Assembly (NCBI GenBank): GCA_019918135.1 | Contig: WBZZ01000044.1 | Coordinates: 1-64,000, forward strand | From: Paulinella micropora | Taxonomy: Eukaryota; Cercozoa; Imbricatea; Euglyphida; Paulinellidae | Length of the DNA: 64,000 nt | Direction of reading: 5' to 3' | Shown: positions 1 through 8,277 of the stretch, in pieces | Layout: each line of letters opens with the position of its first letter | How positions within the stretch are numbered: position 1 is the stretch's first letter | Notes under the pieces: model-generated | Databases searched by the model: none | Seen by the model: the letters and a program-made list of their open reading frames with translations, nothing else | What the model was told of the DNA's origin: nothing | Program-made: the position numbers and the translations under genes

Positions 1-290
1 ACAAGCCGTGCACAGGTGGAGGAGGCAGTGATAGCGGCCTACGTGTCCCGCCAAAGACTTCTTGCGCTTGTACCTCTGGCTCAAACTTCTCAGTGAACAT
101 AACCTTTCAGAGGTCTACGCGCAGGAGTTCAAGCCCGGAACTTTTGTGGCTTTATTCGACAGTCAAAAAGTCGCGCTTCCTGCTTTTAGCAGCAGTAACT
201 GCTGCTGCTAAAACCGCACTAAAGTGCAGCCTCCACAAAGACAACCGGATCCTACAGTTTGCAACCTGAGAAATCGATGGTAAGCAGCTC

Positions 291-343
291 GGGGGGCATG
301 CCCCCCGCGCCGCCCCCCCTCCCAGCCCGCGGCAGCGGGCTGG
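291..343. mobile_element. short palindromic element, half copy
   Basis: A perfect GGGGGGCATGCCCCCC palindrome followed by GCGCC, a C-rich spacer and a CAGCCCGC...GCGGGCTGG hairpin. The same two modules in the same relative arrangement recur at 683-803, 4388-4432, 4832-4890 and 16299-16358. It sits within coding-like sequence. Confidence 0.6.
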
Positions 344-682
344 CAGGAGCTTGCGAGAGATGCTGCACGACGCTGCCTATGTGCAGTGGGTGCGTGCGCA
401 AGGGCTGCTACCAGAATTCGACAGATTTTTCAACTGTGGGCTCGGTGTCTACGGAGGCGGCGTTGAAACCTCGCCGAGCGTTTTCCAGGCTCGGCGGAGT
501 CTGAAATACACAGGGCCGCAAAGCAAAATATCTGCGATTGGCTGCGTGAGACCAACACAGAGGGCCGCGTTTGCTGGGGCCCCATTGACACATATAACGG
601 CATGAAAGAAAAACCTCATAAAGGTGTTTTTTGTGAATATCCAATTGCGGCGCTTGGCATAGGCCTGAAGCAAACGTGGCCG

Positions 683-803
683 CCAGCCCGCTGCCGCGGG
701 CTGGAAGGGGGGGGCACGGGGGGCATGCCCCCCGCGCCGTGGTGGATGTAGTCGTGGTAGCGGGGGGCATGCCCCCCGTGCCCCCCCCCCTCCAGCCCGC
801 TGG
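683..803. mobile_element. palindromic element, full-length two-ended copy
   Basis: Reads hairpin (CCAGCCCGC..GCGGGCTGG), G-run, GGGGGGCATGCCCCCC, a 25-30 base unique centre, GGGGGGCATGCCCCCC, C-run, and a partial hairpin (CCAGCCCGCTGG). The two halves are inverted copies of each other, so the whole looks like a tiny MITE with long terminal inverted repeats; the half copies elsewhere match one arm. No coding capacity. Target-site duplications could not be defined with confidence. Confidence 0.6.
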
Positions 804-945
804 AATAGAAATTGTGTACACTAATCCCGTGTCAAGGGAAAAAGCTCAACGTCTGGGCTTGCTCCGTTCTACCTTTTGCTGCGGGCTTCTGTCTGTACGA
901 GGTAGACGCACGCTTGGTGCTCAGACACAGGGCACTACCCGATAG

Positions 946-1228
946 TTCGTGCCTACGCTTGTTAGACCTCGGATCTAGCACGCGTTCATAACATTTCCTT
1001 TTCCCTCTCCTTCTCCCCTTAAAGCAACTGCATCAAAAACTTGATAACAACTTGCTGCAGCTACGGGTCAGGGGAGCAGAGACGCGGCGGGGCCTAGAAA
1101 GAGAGGGGAAGCGGTCGTAAGCTTGACTTTTTTTTAAGTAAAATTCGTTTATGATACAATTAGGTATCTTGAAGTTTCGTTCTTGAAACTCCCTGCCGAG
1201 TTTTACTTGGCAGGTTGTCTCTCTCTCT
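946..1228. other. spacer with a promoter-like repeat
   Basis: No convincing gene on either strand. Bases 1118-1213 (GCTTGACTTTTTTT, AT-rich middle, ACTTGGCAGG end) are clearly related to 2331-2407, which stands directly before the gene at 2429. The segment is therefore probably a copied gene leader. Confidence 0.45.
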
Positions 1229-1250
1229 CCAGCCCGCGCAAGCGGGCTGG
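1229..1250. repeat. solo CCAGCCCGC hairpin
   Basis: CCAGCCCGC, a four-base loop and GCGGGCTGG form a near-perfect 22-base hairpin with no second palindrome attached. It directly follows a CT-repeat. Confidence 0.6.
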
Positions 1251-1390
1251 GTATAGATGATGTACACAGGGCGCTGATCAGAGAAGTCTTCGTTGCAGAC
1301 CACACAGCGGGGACTGTCCAGTGTCTTTTCTTCTTGACGGAGCGTTGTGGTGCCAGCGGGATTCATCTCTTGCCAGGTAGCACCTAGCAG
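1251..1390 (-). pseudogene. RING-like zinc-binding fragment
   Basis: On the minus strand this reads EMNPAGTTTLRQEEKTLDSP followed by RCVVCNEDFSDQRPVYII. The C-x2-C start followed by an acidic residue and a hydrophobic resembles the first knuckle of a RING or related zinc finger. The later cysteines are missing: the reading runs into the solo hairpin at 1229-1250, and a GC palindrome cluster lies on the other side. It is probably a remnant of a zinc-finger gene cut by repeat insertion. A chance open frame is possible. Confidence 0.3.
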
Positions 1391-1397
1391 AGATGCA

Positions 1398-1498
1398 GGG
1401 GAAGGGGGGGTGCCCCCCCCCACACCGGAGAAAGAGGGGGGGGGGCACCCCCCCCCGGTACAAGAGGGGGGGGGGCCCTCCCCCTGTACAAGGAGCAC
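1398..1498. repeat. G/C palindrome cluster
   Basis: Alternating G-runs and C-runs (GGGGGGGTGCCCCCCCC, GGGGGGGCACCCCCCCC) with GGTACAAG/CTGTACAAG between them form nested inverted repeats. The G tracts could fold as quadruplexes. Long open frames over this block are artefacts of the runs. Confidence 0.55.
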
Positions 1499-1663
1499 CC
1501 AAAGGTCACTGCACGTTGCCAGGCCACAATTTGTTTGATTTGCGTTTTCTGAAGAAGGAGGGGGGGTGCGCTGACCCTCCCTGTCCCCCTTTTTTTCTCT
1601 TGTGTGCGTCTATCTCTCATGCCCCCCTTCCTCCCTCTTCTCTCTTGTCTCTCCCATTGGCAG

Positions 1664-2221
1664 ATGATGACGATGGATTTAGCGGAGGAGCCTTCTCCCA
1701 AGAAGCTCAAGGTCGAGAACGAGCCGCCCGCACACGAGCTGTCTCCGAACTCAGACCCGACAGCCGTGTGCGGGTCTGAGCCTGCACGCGCTTATGGCAC
1801 AGTACCACCGTACGACCCGCGGCTGTGTGGGCTGGAGCCTCTAGCCACGACACCGCCGCCGTCGGAGGCTGATGCCGCAAGTGCGGCCTTGCTCGAGGAC
1901 CTGGAGCGAGTTTGTAGCGTGTTAGACAAAATCAAGGCTCAGGTACGCTCAGGACAATACAAAGAGCACGTGGCTCCCAGGCCCGAGGCTCTGACAGGAT
2001 GGGTCGGGTCCAAGCAAGGAACAGTGCGCGCAGAAGACGCAAGGGCGACGCACGTAGAGAGAGACATTTGGCGCGTGACCAACAGCTTAGTGTTGATAAG
2101 TTACGTACTGGCCAGGCGGCGCATCGATGAACGCCCCTATGACAATTGCATTACTCCTCTGCCTAAGCAGAGGCCGTCCCAGCCAGCCGCTGGAACGAGC
2201 GGCCGCATACTTGACTTTTAA
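1664..2221 (+). CDS. unknown 185-residue protein with basic N-terminal patch
   Basis: The frame is open from 1604, but the ATG at 1664 (followed by ATGs at 1667 and 1673) is preferred because it follows a long pyrimidine tract ending in CAG and begins a composition typical of the neighbours. The N-terminus is MMTMDLAEEPSPKKLKVENE, where PKKLKV is a good match to an SV40-type nuclear localisation signal. The centre has a helical acidic-basic segment (LLEDLERVCSVLDKIKAQVR), and the C-terminus contains DIWRVTNSLVLISYVLARRR. No family recognised; a small nuclear regulatory or structural protein would fit. The tract ending in CAG resembles a 3' splice site, so an upstream non-coding exon cannot be excluded. 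Confidence 0.6.
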   Translation: MMTMDLAEEPSPKKLKVENEPPAHELSPNSDPTAVCGSEPARAYGTVPPYDPRLCGLEPLATTPPPSEADAASAALLEDLERVCSVLDKIKAQVRSGQYKEHVAPRPEALTGWVGSKQGTVRAEDARATHVERDIWRVTNSLVLISYVLARRRIDERPYDNCITPLPKQRPSQPAAGTSGRILDF

Positions 2222-2345
2222 CAGCCCGCTTGCGCGGGCTGAGCAGAGGTAAGCGTCTCCAGCGGCTTGACTTTTTCATTAAATTCCAGCCCGCTTGCGC
2301 TGGCTGAGCAGAGGTAAGCGTCTCCAGCGGCTTGACTTTTTTTAT
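2222..2345. repeat. twofold tandem repeat with CAGCCCGC hairpins
   Basis: Two copies of a unit made of the CAGCCCGCTTGCGC(G/T)GGCTG hairpin followed by GAGCAGAGGTAAGCGTCTCC, AGCGG and CTTGACTTTTT. The first copy starts one base after the TAA at 2219-2221. The second copy runs into the AT-rich leader of the next gene. This shows a hairpin being duplicated together with a gene-end/gene-start junction. Confidence 0.65.
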
Positions 2346-2406
2346 TAAATTTATTTCTGATTGAATTAGTCGTCTTGAAATTTCTTTTTTTTTTTAACTT
2401 GGCAGG

Positions 2407-2420
2407 GATATACAAAGAGA
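2407..2420 (+). promoter_or_regulatory. GATATACAAAGAGA leader motif
   Basis: GATATACAAAGAGA ends 8 bases before the ATG at 2429. The identical 14-mer stands 6 bases before the ATG at 28950, and a close variant (CATATAAAAAAGAGAAAAG) abuts the ATG at 5571. This suggests a shared promoter or leader element. Confidence 0.4.
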
Positions 2421-2428
2421 AGTAAAGG

Positions 2429-2815
2429 ATGCAACGCGTCCAGAAGAAACTCGGCTCTGCTCAGCTTGCTAAGAGCCATGCTGAAGCAGAACCCGACGAA
2501 GGTGAGATGGGCTCGAAGGATCATGACGACGACGACGACGACGACGACTGCCAGCCCGTTACACAGCTGGTGGTTGCACTTGTCAGCCAGAAACTGCGCG
2601 CACTAAAAAACCTTGATTCCTTATCAATCTCGCAAGCGCCACCATACGAGTTCCAAGGCTGTCCTCGCAGTCCTAAAGCTCCAAGCTTTTGTCGCCCTTT
2701 GACGGATCTTCCACCAAGGCGTTTTCCAATCGCATCTCCTTCCAAGAGCTTGCCACCGTTGGAATGGAATGCATTACCCTACATAGCCGCCAAGGTGTCC
2801 AACCGCATCTCTTGA
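2429..2815 (+). CDS. unknown 128-residue protein with poly-Asp tract
   Basis: Starts at an ATG directly behind the GATATACAAAGAGA leader. Residues 33-41 are an aspartate run encoded by a GAC repeat; the part after it (QLVVALVSQKLRALKNLDSL) looks helical, and the last third is Pro/Ser-rich. Another open frame overlaps the 3' end and continues to 2955, so the C-terminus as read may not be the original one. No family recognised. Confidence 0.45.
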   Translation: MQRVQKKLGSAQLAKSHAEAEPDEGEMGSKDHDDDDDDDDCQPVTQLVVALVSQKLRALKNLDSLSISQAPPYEFQGCPRSPKAPSFCRPLTDLPPRRFPIASPSKSLPPLEWNALPYIAAKVSNRIS

Positions 2816-3166
2816 GCTTACTAACGTCGGAACAGGAATGCGTGACACCTGTCATGCCGTCGCCACTTCCGTGCAAACTAGTGCGAACCAAAAACCCGGC
2901 TCGACCCGGGAAAAGCCCCAACGAATATTCATTCTCGTCGGGTCGAGGTACATAAACAAAAACCGTCTTTCATTAAAATCTGTTGTCGCAGCCCTGGTCG
3001 AGTTTCTTATGTCCCTCCCCCCCTCCCCCTTTCTCTCTCTCCAGGCCGCTTGCGGCCTGGACCAACTCGATCGCGTTTTGACGGTCTTCTTCTTTTCCCA
3101 TGAGATAGGGGTTCATGGCTTCCAGAAGGAGTAAAACTTCCAGTAGAGATCTCAGGAAAGATTGTT
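2816..3166. other. spacer with one hairpin
   Basis: No supported gene. A pyrimidine tract (3014-3040) leads into a perfect CCAGGCCGCTTGCGGCCTGG hairpin at 3041-3060, related to the CCAGCCCGC hairpins. Confidence 0.4.
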
Positions 3167-3853
3167 CTAGCCCGGTAGCAGAGCCTGCACTAGCCCAGCC
3201 AAAAAGCAGTAACTTGTCCCGAAGAATGTCGACGGTAAGTTTAGGGGGGGATCTAGGGTTGTTTCCCAGTGCTTGAGCCCTTCCATAAAGCCTTGGACAT
3301 CTTCGTCGGGCTGGCCCCCGAGTTTGGTGTAGCTATCCTGCAGAGCTTCCATGTTCTCGTGCATCTGCTTGTGAAAGGCAGGTCCGGCTTCTTTTTGGCG
3401 CACTGCCAGGGCCTTTCTGCGCCACTGCTCGAGCTCCCGCTTCAAGGCTTCTACGTGTTGCAATTGTTTTTTTACGCGCCTCTCGGCACGCCTTTGCTTT
3501 TTTTGTTTCTTCTTCTCGGAATCATGGGCCGGCCCAGGGCTTGCTTGCAGACAAGTACTGTGCTCTGCCAGCGAGTTCTGCAGTTGGGCTAACGCCAAGC
3601 CCTGGTTGATGATTAAATTCTCGATAATGCAGAAGCAGTCATTTTCAGAGTCATAGCCGCCGGCTTGCACACTCAGAGATAAGGGGGTGGGCGTGTTTAT
3701 GCACGCATGCATTTCCCGAAGCCCCTCGCCGCCGGCCTCTGAGCTATACCAGTAATAGGTCGTGTGCACGCCGACATATCTCGTGGCTTCGTCACCTGTT
3801 ATCGGTGGTGTCGAAGCCAAAGCTAGCATGAGCGGTTCCTCCTCACTTCCCAT
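3167..3853 (-). CDS. coiled-coil protein, 228 residues
   Basis: ATG start (MGSEEEPLMLALAS). Residues about 110-165 are a highly charged Lys/Arg/Glu/Gln stretch (KKKQKKQRRAERRVKKQLQH, then VEALKRELEQWRRKALAVRQ) with heptad-like hydrophobics, so a coiled coil is expected, followed by a shorter helical segment around MHENMEALQDSYTKL. The basic stretch could bind nucleic acid or act as a nuclear signal. It is divergent from the kinase-like gene at 4092, with a 238-base shared spacer. No family recognised. Confidence 0.65.
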   Translation of the reverse strand: MGSEEEPLMLALASTPPITGDEATRYVGVHTTYYWYSSEAGGEGLREMHACINTPTPLSLSVQAGGYDSENDCFCIIENLIINQGLALAQLQNSLAEHSTCLQASPGPAHDSEKKKQKKQRRAERRVKKQLQHVEALKRELEQWRRKALAVRQKEAGPAFHKQMHENMEALQDSYTKLGGQPDEDVQGFMEGLKHWETTLDPPLNLPSTFFGTSYCFLAGLVQALLPG

Positions 3854-4091
3854 TTTACTACTCCCACGCCACGCCCGTTGCTTTTTTTTCTAGAAATAGA
3901 CAGCTCTCGCGCGGGGCTGGCTGGAGGGGGAGGATGGAGGGGGGAAGATGGAACATGCCGCTTCCCCTCTCCCCCCTCCCCCCCCTTCTCTCCTCTTTCT
4001 TCCTGCATTCCCCCCCCCCCCCGCTCCTTTTCCCCCTCCTCTTGGCTAAAAAAAACAAATAGTAATCAAAACAGGGGCACGGAAAGCCGAC
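3854..4091. promoter_or_regulatory. divergent spacer between two genes
   Basis: Separates the starts of the coiled-coil gene (minus) and the kinase-like gene (plus). It holds long pyrimidine and purine runs and, near the plus-strand gene, GGCTAAAAAAAACAAATAG. It presumably carries both promoters; no defined box was seen. Confidence 0.35.
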
Positions 4092-4387
4092 ATGAACGAC
4101 TTGAATGTTTTCAGCCCGCGCAAACGGGCCGAGCTGGACGCGGAGCAGACGCGGCTGCTGTGCGAGCGGTTGCGCGGCTGGGAGTGGGTCGGGAGTGGCC
4201 GGCAGGGACACGTGTTTCGCGACCCCTTGTGCAGCGGCGTGGTTTGCAAAGTGACTTGTGACCCGCGGGGGACCAGGCGCGAGGGTACAGGCGCCTGCAG
4301 AACCTAGGCGCGGGCCCGCGCCTGCTGGCGGTCTGGCGGCTAAACGCAGGGGGGGTGCGTCAGGCTTTCGCCCAGCCTGCTGCGCCC

Positions 4388-4432
4388 GGGGGGCATACCC
4401 CCCGCGCCTCCCCATCCAGCCCGCGCAGCGGG
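4388..4432. mobile_element. palindromic element inside the kinase-like gene
   Basis: GGGGGGCATACCCCCC palindrome (one mismatch from the standard), GCGCC, spacer, then CCAGCCCGCGCAGCGGG. Same order as the copy at 291-343. Confidence 0.55.
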
Positions 4433-4831
4433 GTGGGGCTGCAAAGGGCACTGGAGGCCTGCGCGCAGCCCGGCGCGCGCTGCCCCAGCGCCTTGTTTCT
4501 GGAGGGCTTTACGACGTCGCTGGCCCAGCTGCTGCTGTTGGAAGATGGCGCGGACGGGCCAGTACTAGATTGGGGGCGGTTTTGGGAGTGTTTGCAGGAC
4601 TGCCTGGGCAAGCTAGTCGACGGGGGGCTGTTCTGTCTGGACCTATCGCCAGCCAACGTGTTGCTGGACCTGACGGAGGACGACGGCCGTCCCGTGCGCG
4701 CGTCCGTGACGGATGCGGGCGAGAACACGCTCGTCGAGTTGTGCGTCGGGCCCGGGGAGCGCCAGGTAGCGATCGACGCCATGATCCTGTACCTGTCGTG
4801 CTGCTCGCCGCCGGCGCTGCTCGAGCACCTC

Positions 4832-4890
4832 GCAGCCCGCTGCGCGGGCTGGCTGGGAGAGAAGGGGGGCGCGGGGGGCATGCCCCCGGG
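4832..4890. mobile_element. second palindromic element inside the kinase-like gene
   Basis: GCAGCCCGCTGCGCGGGCTGG hairpin core, a GGGAGAGAAGG spacer, GGGCGC and GGGGGGCATGCCCCC. It is in the opposite order to the copy at 4388-4432. Coding-like sequence resumes after it (FLSRRVLRTHPGFWRYYTAW). Confidence 0.6.
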
Positions 4891-5131
4891 TTGAGTTAGC
4901 GTGGAGGTTCCTGAGCAGGCGCGTGCTGCGGACGCACCCCGGTTTTTGGCGCTACTACACGGCCTGGTGCCTGCCCAACCACCAGGCGGCGGTGGCCGCC
5001 CCGCTGCTTAAGCTGGTCCGATCACTGGTTCTGCCGCCCGACCCGGCGACTGCCCACGCGTGCCCGAGCTGGGCCCTGTTTTTTCCACTTTAATAAAACC
5101 ATACTGGCACGCTCACCCACGCCTTGCATGC

Positions 5132-5380
5132 ATGTTCCACCACCATAGCACTGCCCAGCCTGAGCCCGCGCATGCACAAGCTGGCGTCTTGCTAGCGTGG
5201 CTGTGTTTTTTGTTCTGTTCCGCCCGGCTAGTGGGCGCGCCCGGCCTCATGCACGCTTACGCAGTCGTTGACGCCGTCGCGGTCTGCGCTGGGGAGCAGA
5301 CCGCCCCCCAAGCCAGCACGCGCATGCTTGTAAACGCTGCCGGGGCACACATCCTCCGGGCCGGAAGACGCTGCTCCTAG
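5132..5380 (+). CDS. possible small membrane protein
   Basis: An 82-residue open frame with ATG at 5132 and a hydrophobic stretch AGVLLAWLCFLFCSARLVGA that could span a membrane. Nothing else supports it: no leader motif and no recognised family. It lies between the end of the kinase-like gene and a G-rich spacer. Confidence 0.25.
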   Translation: MFHHHSTAQPEPAHAQAGVLLAWLCFLFCSARLVGAPGLMHAYAVVDAVAVCAGEQTAPQASTRMLVNAAGAHILRAGRRCS

Positions 5381-5570
5381 AATATAATATATATGCTACA
5401 AAAAGCACAGGGAAGAGAGAAAAAGGGGGGGGGAGAGAGGAGGGAAGGGAGAGAAGAGGAGCTGGGCTGGGTTGAGGGAGGGGGGGGGAGGGGTAAGGTG
5501 GCAGGGGGGAAGGGAGTGTGGCGGCTGCCAAGCACATTCCTTTGGGGAATTCATATAAAAAAGAGAAAAG
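5381..5570 (+). promoter_or_regulatory. G-rich spacer and leader of the next gene
   Basis: Begins with TATAATATATATG, then a 120-base purine-rich run with many G tracts. It ends in CATATAAAAAAGAGAAAAG immediately before the ATG at 5571, a variant of the GATATACAAAGAGA leader at 2407 and 28930. Confidence 0.4.
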
Positions 5571-6728
5571 ATGGGTGCCAAGAATTCCAAGAGCTCCGGA
5601 AAGCCACACAAAGCGACCGATCAACAAGAACAAAGTGACTTATTGGATGACAAAAGCTCTCCAGCAGACCAACATTGGATGGCGTTTGAAAATCCGTCTG
5701 AGGCAGTAACAAAGTTCGCAACCTATTTCAAATGGAAACCACCAGCTAGTGGCAAAACCGCGATGCACATACTACAGAAGTCTCGGCATATCACCGTCAC
5801 GTTCAAACATTCCGACAATTTCGTTTGTCGCAACGGAAACAGTACGACTGGGAAAAGGCCTGTAGATATGATACTCGTAACTCAGGGGGGGACCGCTGAC
5901 GAGTACTTTGACTCCCTAAAAAATTGCCACTGGACTTTTAAGGATGTTACAAGCCCGGTCATGCGGGGGCGCGCGTTGCTTCCTTATGACTGGGCACTTA
6001 TTCGCACGGAAGCAGAGCAGCAGCAGTCAATGGTTGGCTTTGAGCTGGACGAAGATCTGCCTATGGAGGACGGACAGAAGTTTTGGCACATTGAATCCAA
6101 GAATGAGCAGATGCTCCCTATTATGCTGAGCGCACTTTGGTCGACGGCGGTGTCCTTGGCAGAGTTGCTCAGGCGTTCGTCAGGCCATTCCATAGCACTC
6201 GAAAGTGTTTCTGGCGAATTCCTGGTCTGGATATCGTTGAAGGCACAGCCCCCGCAAGACCGGGAAGCCAAGCCGACTGCTGGGAAGCCTACTGAAAAAG
6301 AAAAGGAGGAAAAGGAGCAGGAGCAGGAGAAGGAGAAGGAGGCTCTGAACGGTGCCTTCTTATTAGCGCGTTACAAAGTTTGCGAATGCAAAGACAACGA
6401 TAAATACATCAATGCGAATGCCTCACTGCAGTGGCCCCTTTTCGCGATTCTCTTGGCTGGTATCAGTCGGAATCAAACCACACGTAGCGACCAGGAGTCT
6501 TCTACAGACGTGTTTGAGAAGGCTCTTTGCGAGTTTATGGATACCACCATAGGCACGAAACAAAATAAAGAACAAAATCCTTTAATAGATGCGATCAATC
6601 TGCTGCAGGAGTGGACCCGAGTTACAAAGACTGACGAATTTCGTGTTCTTTCCAACGAGGCAGAGGCAGTTATAGGTATAAAGACAAGGCCAGCGCAAGC
6701 AGACCTTCAAGGGCTCGAAGAGGTCTGA
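5571..6728 (+). CDS. unknown 385-residue protein, predicted N-myristoylated
   Basis: Starts MGAKNSKSSGKP. Gly2 with Ser6 and following Lys/Ser fits the N-myristoyltransferase consensus, so membrane attachment of the mature protein is likely. The body is mixed alpha/beta in composition, with KFATYFKWKPPASGKTAMHI, GKRPVDMILVTQGG and SALWSTAVSLAELLRRSSGH as the most distinctive segments, and a long Glu/Lys/Gln run (residues about 240-262) that divides it into two parts. The C-terminal part contains LQWPLFAILLAGISRNQTT. No family recognised. GC content is lower than in the neighbours, suggesting a different history. The uninterrupted frame and good leader make this one of the surest genes here. 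Confidence 0.8.
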   Translation: MGAKNSKSSGKPHKATDQQEQSDLLDDKSSPADQHWMAFENPSEAVTKFATYFKWKPPASGKTAMHILQKSRHITVTFKHSDNFVCRNGNSTTGKRPVDMILVTQGGTADEYFDSLKNCHWTFKDVTSPVMRGRALLPYDWALIRTEAEQQQSMVGFELDEDLPMEDGQKFWHIESKNEQMLPIMLSALWSTAVSLAELLRRSSGHSIALESVSGEFLVWISLKAQPPQDREAKPTAGKPTEKEKEEKEQEQEKEKEALNGAFLLARYKVCECKDNDKYINANASLQWPLFAILLAGISRNQTTRSDQESSTDVFEKALCEFMDTTIGTKQNKEQNPLIDAINLLQEWTRVTKTDEFRVLSNEAEAVIGIKTRPAQADLQGLEEV

Positions 6729-6870
6729 GCCCTTGCTCAACATTAAAAAAGATCTTCGTACACGTTGAGAATTACAAAGAAAAGGGTCCTGCTTGCCTTA
6801 CAGATAAATGTTACCTGGAGGAAAAAAGAAAAAGATACGAATACCTAAACAAACGGGAAGAAAGTCTTTG

Positions 6871-8046
6871 TCAACCTCTTGTAGCCAAGTCTTGGCTGCA
6901 CTCAAGAGTAGAGTCTTCCATGAAACCCCCTGCGCTGTCTGTCGACGGCTCAAACGGCACGTAGCTCTTGGTGCCGCGTGTCGCGTGCAGGCGCCAGCCG
7001 CAGGGGCAGCTCAGCGCGCCCTGGCGCGTGCACTGATTTGCCGTGCACAGCAGCATGCACGCCACCAACACCAATAGCAACCAACGGAGGACCTCTTGCC
7101 ACCAGAACCACGGCGGCGGGCGTCTCCCAGACGCGGGACGACGCGTGGTACTCGGTGCGCGGGCCCTCCAGGTACTCGCTGGTGTTGAGCACGTGCAGCC
7201 GCTCCGTCTGACCCAGCACCTGAACCTTGTGCACGCCCTCCCACGAAGCCTGGGCCAGACGCGGGCTGCCTTCTGTGCCGGTCGACGACGACGACGACGA
7301 CGCGGCGGCCGACGACGGGTCGTCGAGGTTCTGCTCGCGTAATACCTGCGCCAAAGAATCGGCCAGAGCTTCGCGTTCGTCCAGCGGGTCCGAGAACGAG
7401 AAATTGGCGCTCCAAATCCTGTCGTGCCAGGGCAGCGCCAAGGACGACATGTAGCGCAGCAGCACTAGGTACGGCATGCCCACGCGCTGCGGGTGGGCCG
7501 CCATCAACACCGGCAGCTCCGACAAAAAGTAGCTGGCCGGCAGATAGCTGCCGTCCTCTTCCGGCTCCGGTGCTGGCAACGGGAACTGCCCCCGCGACGA
7601 CGGCCACGTTGAGTTTTGTAATAGCTCCAGCCCCAGATCGGCATACACCCTCCGCAGTGGTGCAGCAGCACCAGCCCCGCCACCGCCCTCTTGTGCACTG
7701 GCGAGTCACCTAGCAGTCCATAAAACTGGTGGAACTCGCGGTACGCGGTAAAGATCAAGCAACTGATCTGCTGGTGCGGCCAGAGCAGGTGTTGCGCGTG
7801 GGGTAGCAACGCGGAAAACGACAAGGAATAGTTCCACAGCTCGACTACACGATCGGGCGGCTCCTGCCCCAGGATCGCCACCTGGTGCACGCACGCAAAT
7901 GGCCTGTCTCCACAACCCCGGCACTTTTCCAGCCACCCACTCAGAATCTTGGGGCAGGTGTACCTATTGGCTTCCTCCCACACGGCTGTGCTCACTACCA
8001 CGGCGGCAAATGTCATGACCATCGCGGTTAGAACTCTGACCGCCAT
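6871..8046 (-). pseudogene. type I membrane glycoprotein-like gene, broken
   Basis: Begins MAVRVLTAMVMTFAAVVVST, a clear signal peptide, followed by a Cys-containing ectodomain (CPKILSGWLEKCRGCGD). N-glycosylation sequons NYS, NST, NFS and NTS are visible along it. Near the other end a hydrophobic run (LLLVLVACMLLC) looks like a membrane anchor with a short tail. A Ser/Asp run lies in the middle. The reading frame is broken about twice. It looks like a single-pass surface protein; no family recognised. It converges on the gene at 5571. Confidence 0.5.
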
Positions 8047-8277
8047 CTTAGTATATTACGCTGGCTCTTTCCTTTCTTTATCTCTCTCTCTCTTTCTCTC
8101 TCTCTCTCTCCTCCTTGACCTTTACTAGCCAGGGAAGAGATGAGAGAAGAAGGGCAACACGGCCGCTCCCCCCCCTCCGTCCCCCCCCTGTCCTCCGCCG
8201 ATTTCCCCCAGCAGCTGCTGCTGGGGCGGATGTTTCTTTTTCTTTGGCTTTTTTTTCCTTGTATTGAAAAGAAATTA
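8047..8277. promoter_or_regulatory. divergent spacer with CT microsatellite
   Basis: Separates two divergent genes. It contains a TC repeat at about 8081-8111 and an AT-rich stretch ending GTATTGAAAAGAAATTA just before the ATG at 8278. Confidence 0.4.

Larger units (their letters stand above)
1..945 (+). pseudogene. broken unknown gene carrying two palindromic inserts
   Basis: Coding-like stretches lie at about 60-215, 350-670 and 806-943 on the plus strand, in more than one frame. One reads LRLYLWLKLLSEHNLSEVYA, another LLPEFDRFFNCGLGVYGG, and another contains ETNTEGRVCWGPIDTYNG. They are separated by two palindromic elements (291-343 and 683-803), so the simplest reading is one gene, starting left of the window, that has been hit twice and has decayed. 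No family was recognised and no cysteine or catalytic pattern stands out. That the three stretches belong to one gene is inferred from order, strand and spacing only. Confidence 0.4.
4092..5092 (+). pseudogene. divergent protein-kinase-like gene, interrupted by palindromic elements
   Basis: The first reading frame (ATG 4092) has a glycine-rich loop GSGRQGHVF at residues 34-42 and VCKV at 51-54, matching the P-loop and the ATP-anchoring lysine of protein kinases. Further on, DLSPANVLLD (about 4640-4670) matches the catalytic loop HxDxxxxN pattern, with the His-Arg part changed, and VTDAGE (about 4706-4723) stands where DFG is expected. Coding-like sequence continues to a TAA at 5090, where AATAAA overlaps the stop. 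Two palindromic elements (4388-4432 and 4832-4890) lie inside the gene, and the frame changes about three times overall. The gene is therefore probably inactive as a full-length kinase, unless the inserts are removed from the RNA. Family assignment is by motif only; a kinase-fold phosphotransferase is the main alternative. Confidence 0.6.

Noticed and set aside
1604-1663. Upstream in-frame ATG for the gene at 1664
   Set aside because: The extra 20 residues come from a pyrimidine tract (Pro/Leu/Ser), and the ATG at 1664 has the better context.
3878-4261. Plus-strand frame over the start of the kinase-like gene
   Set aside because: Shadow frame through a pyrimidine tract; the kinase-like frame carries the recognisable motifs.
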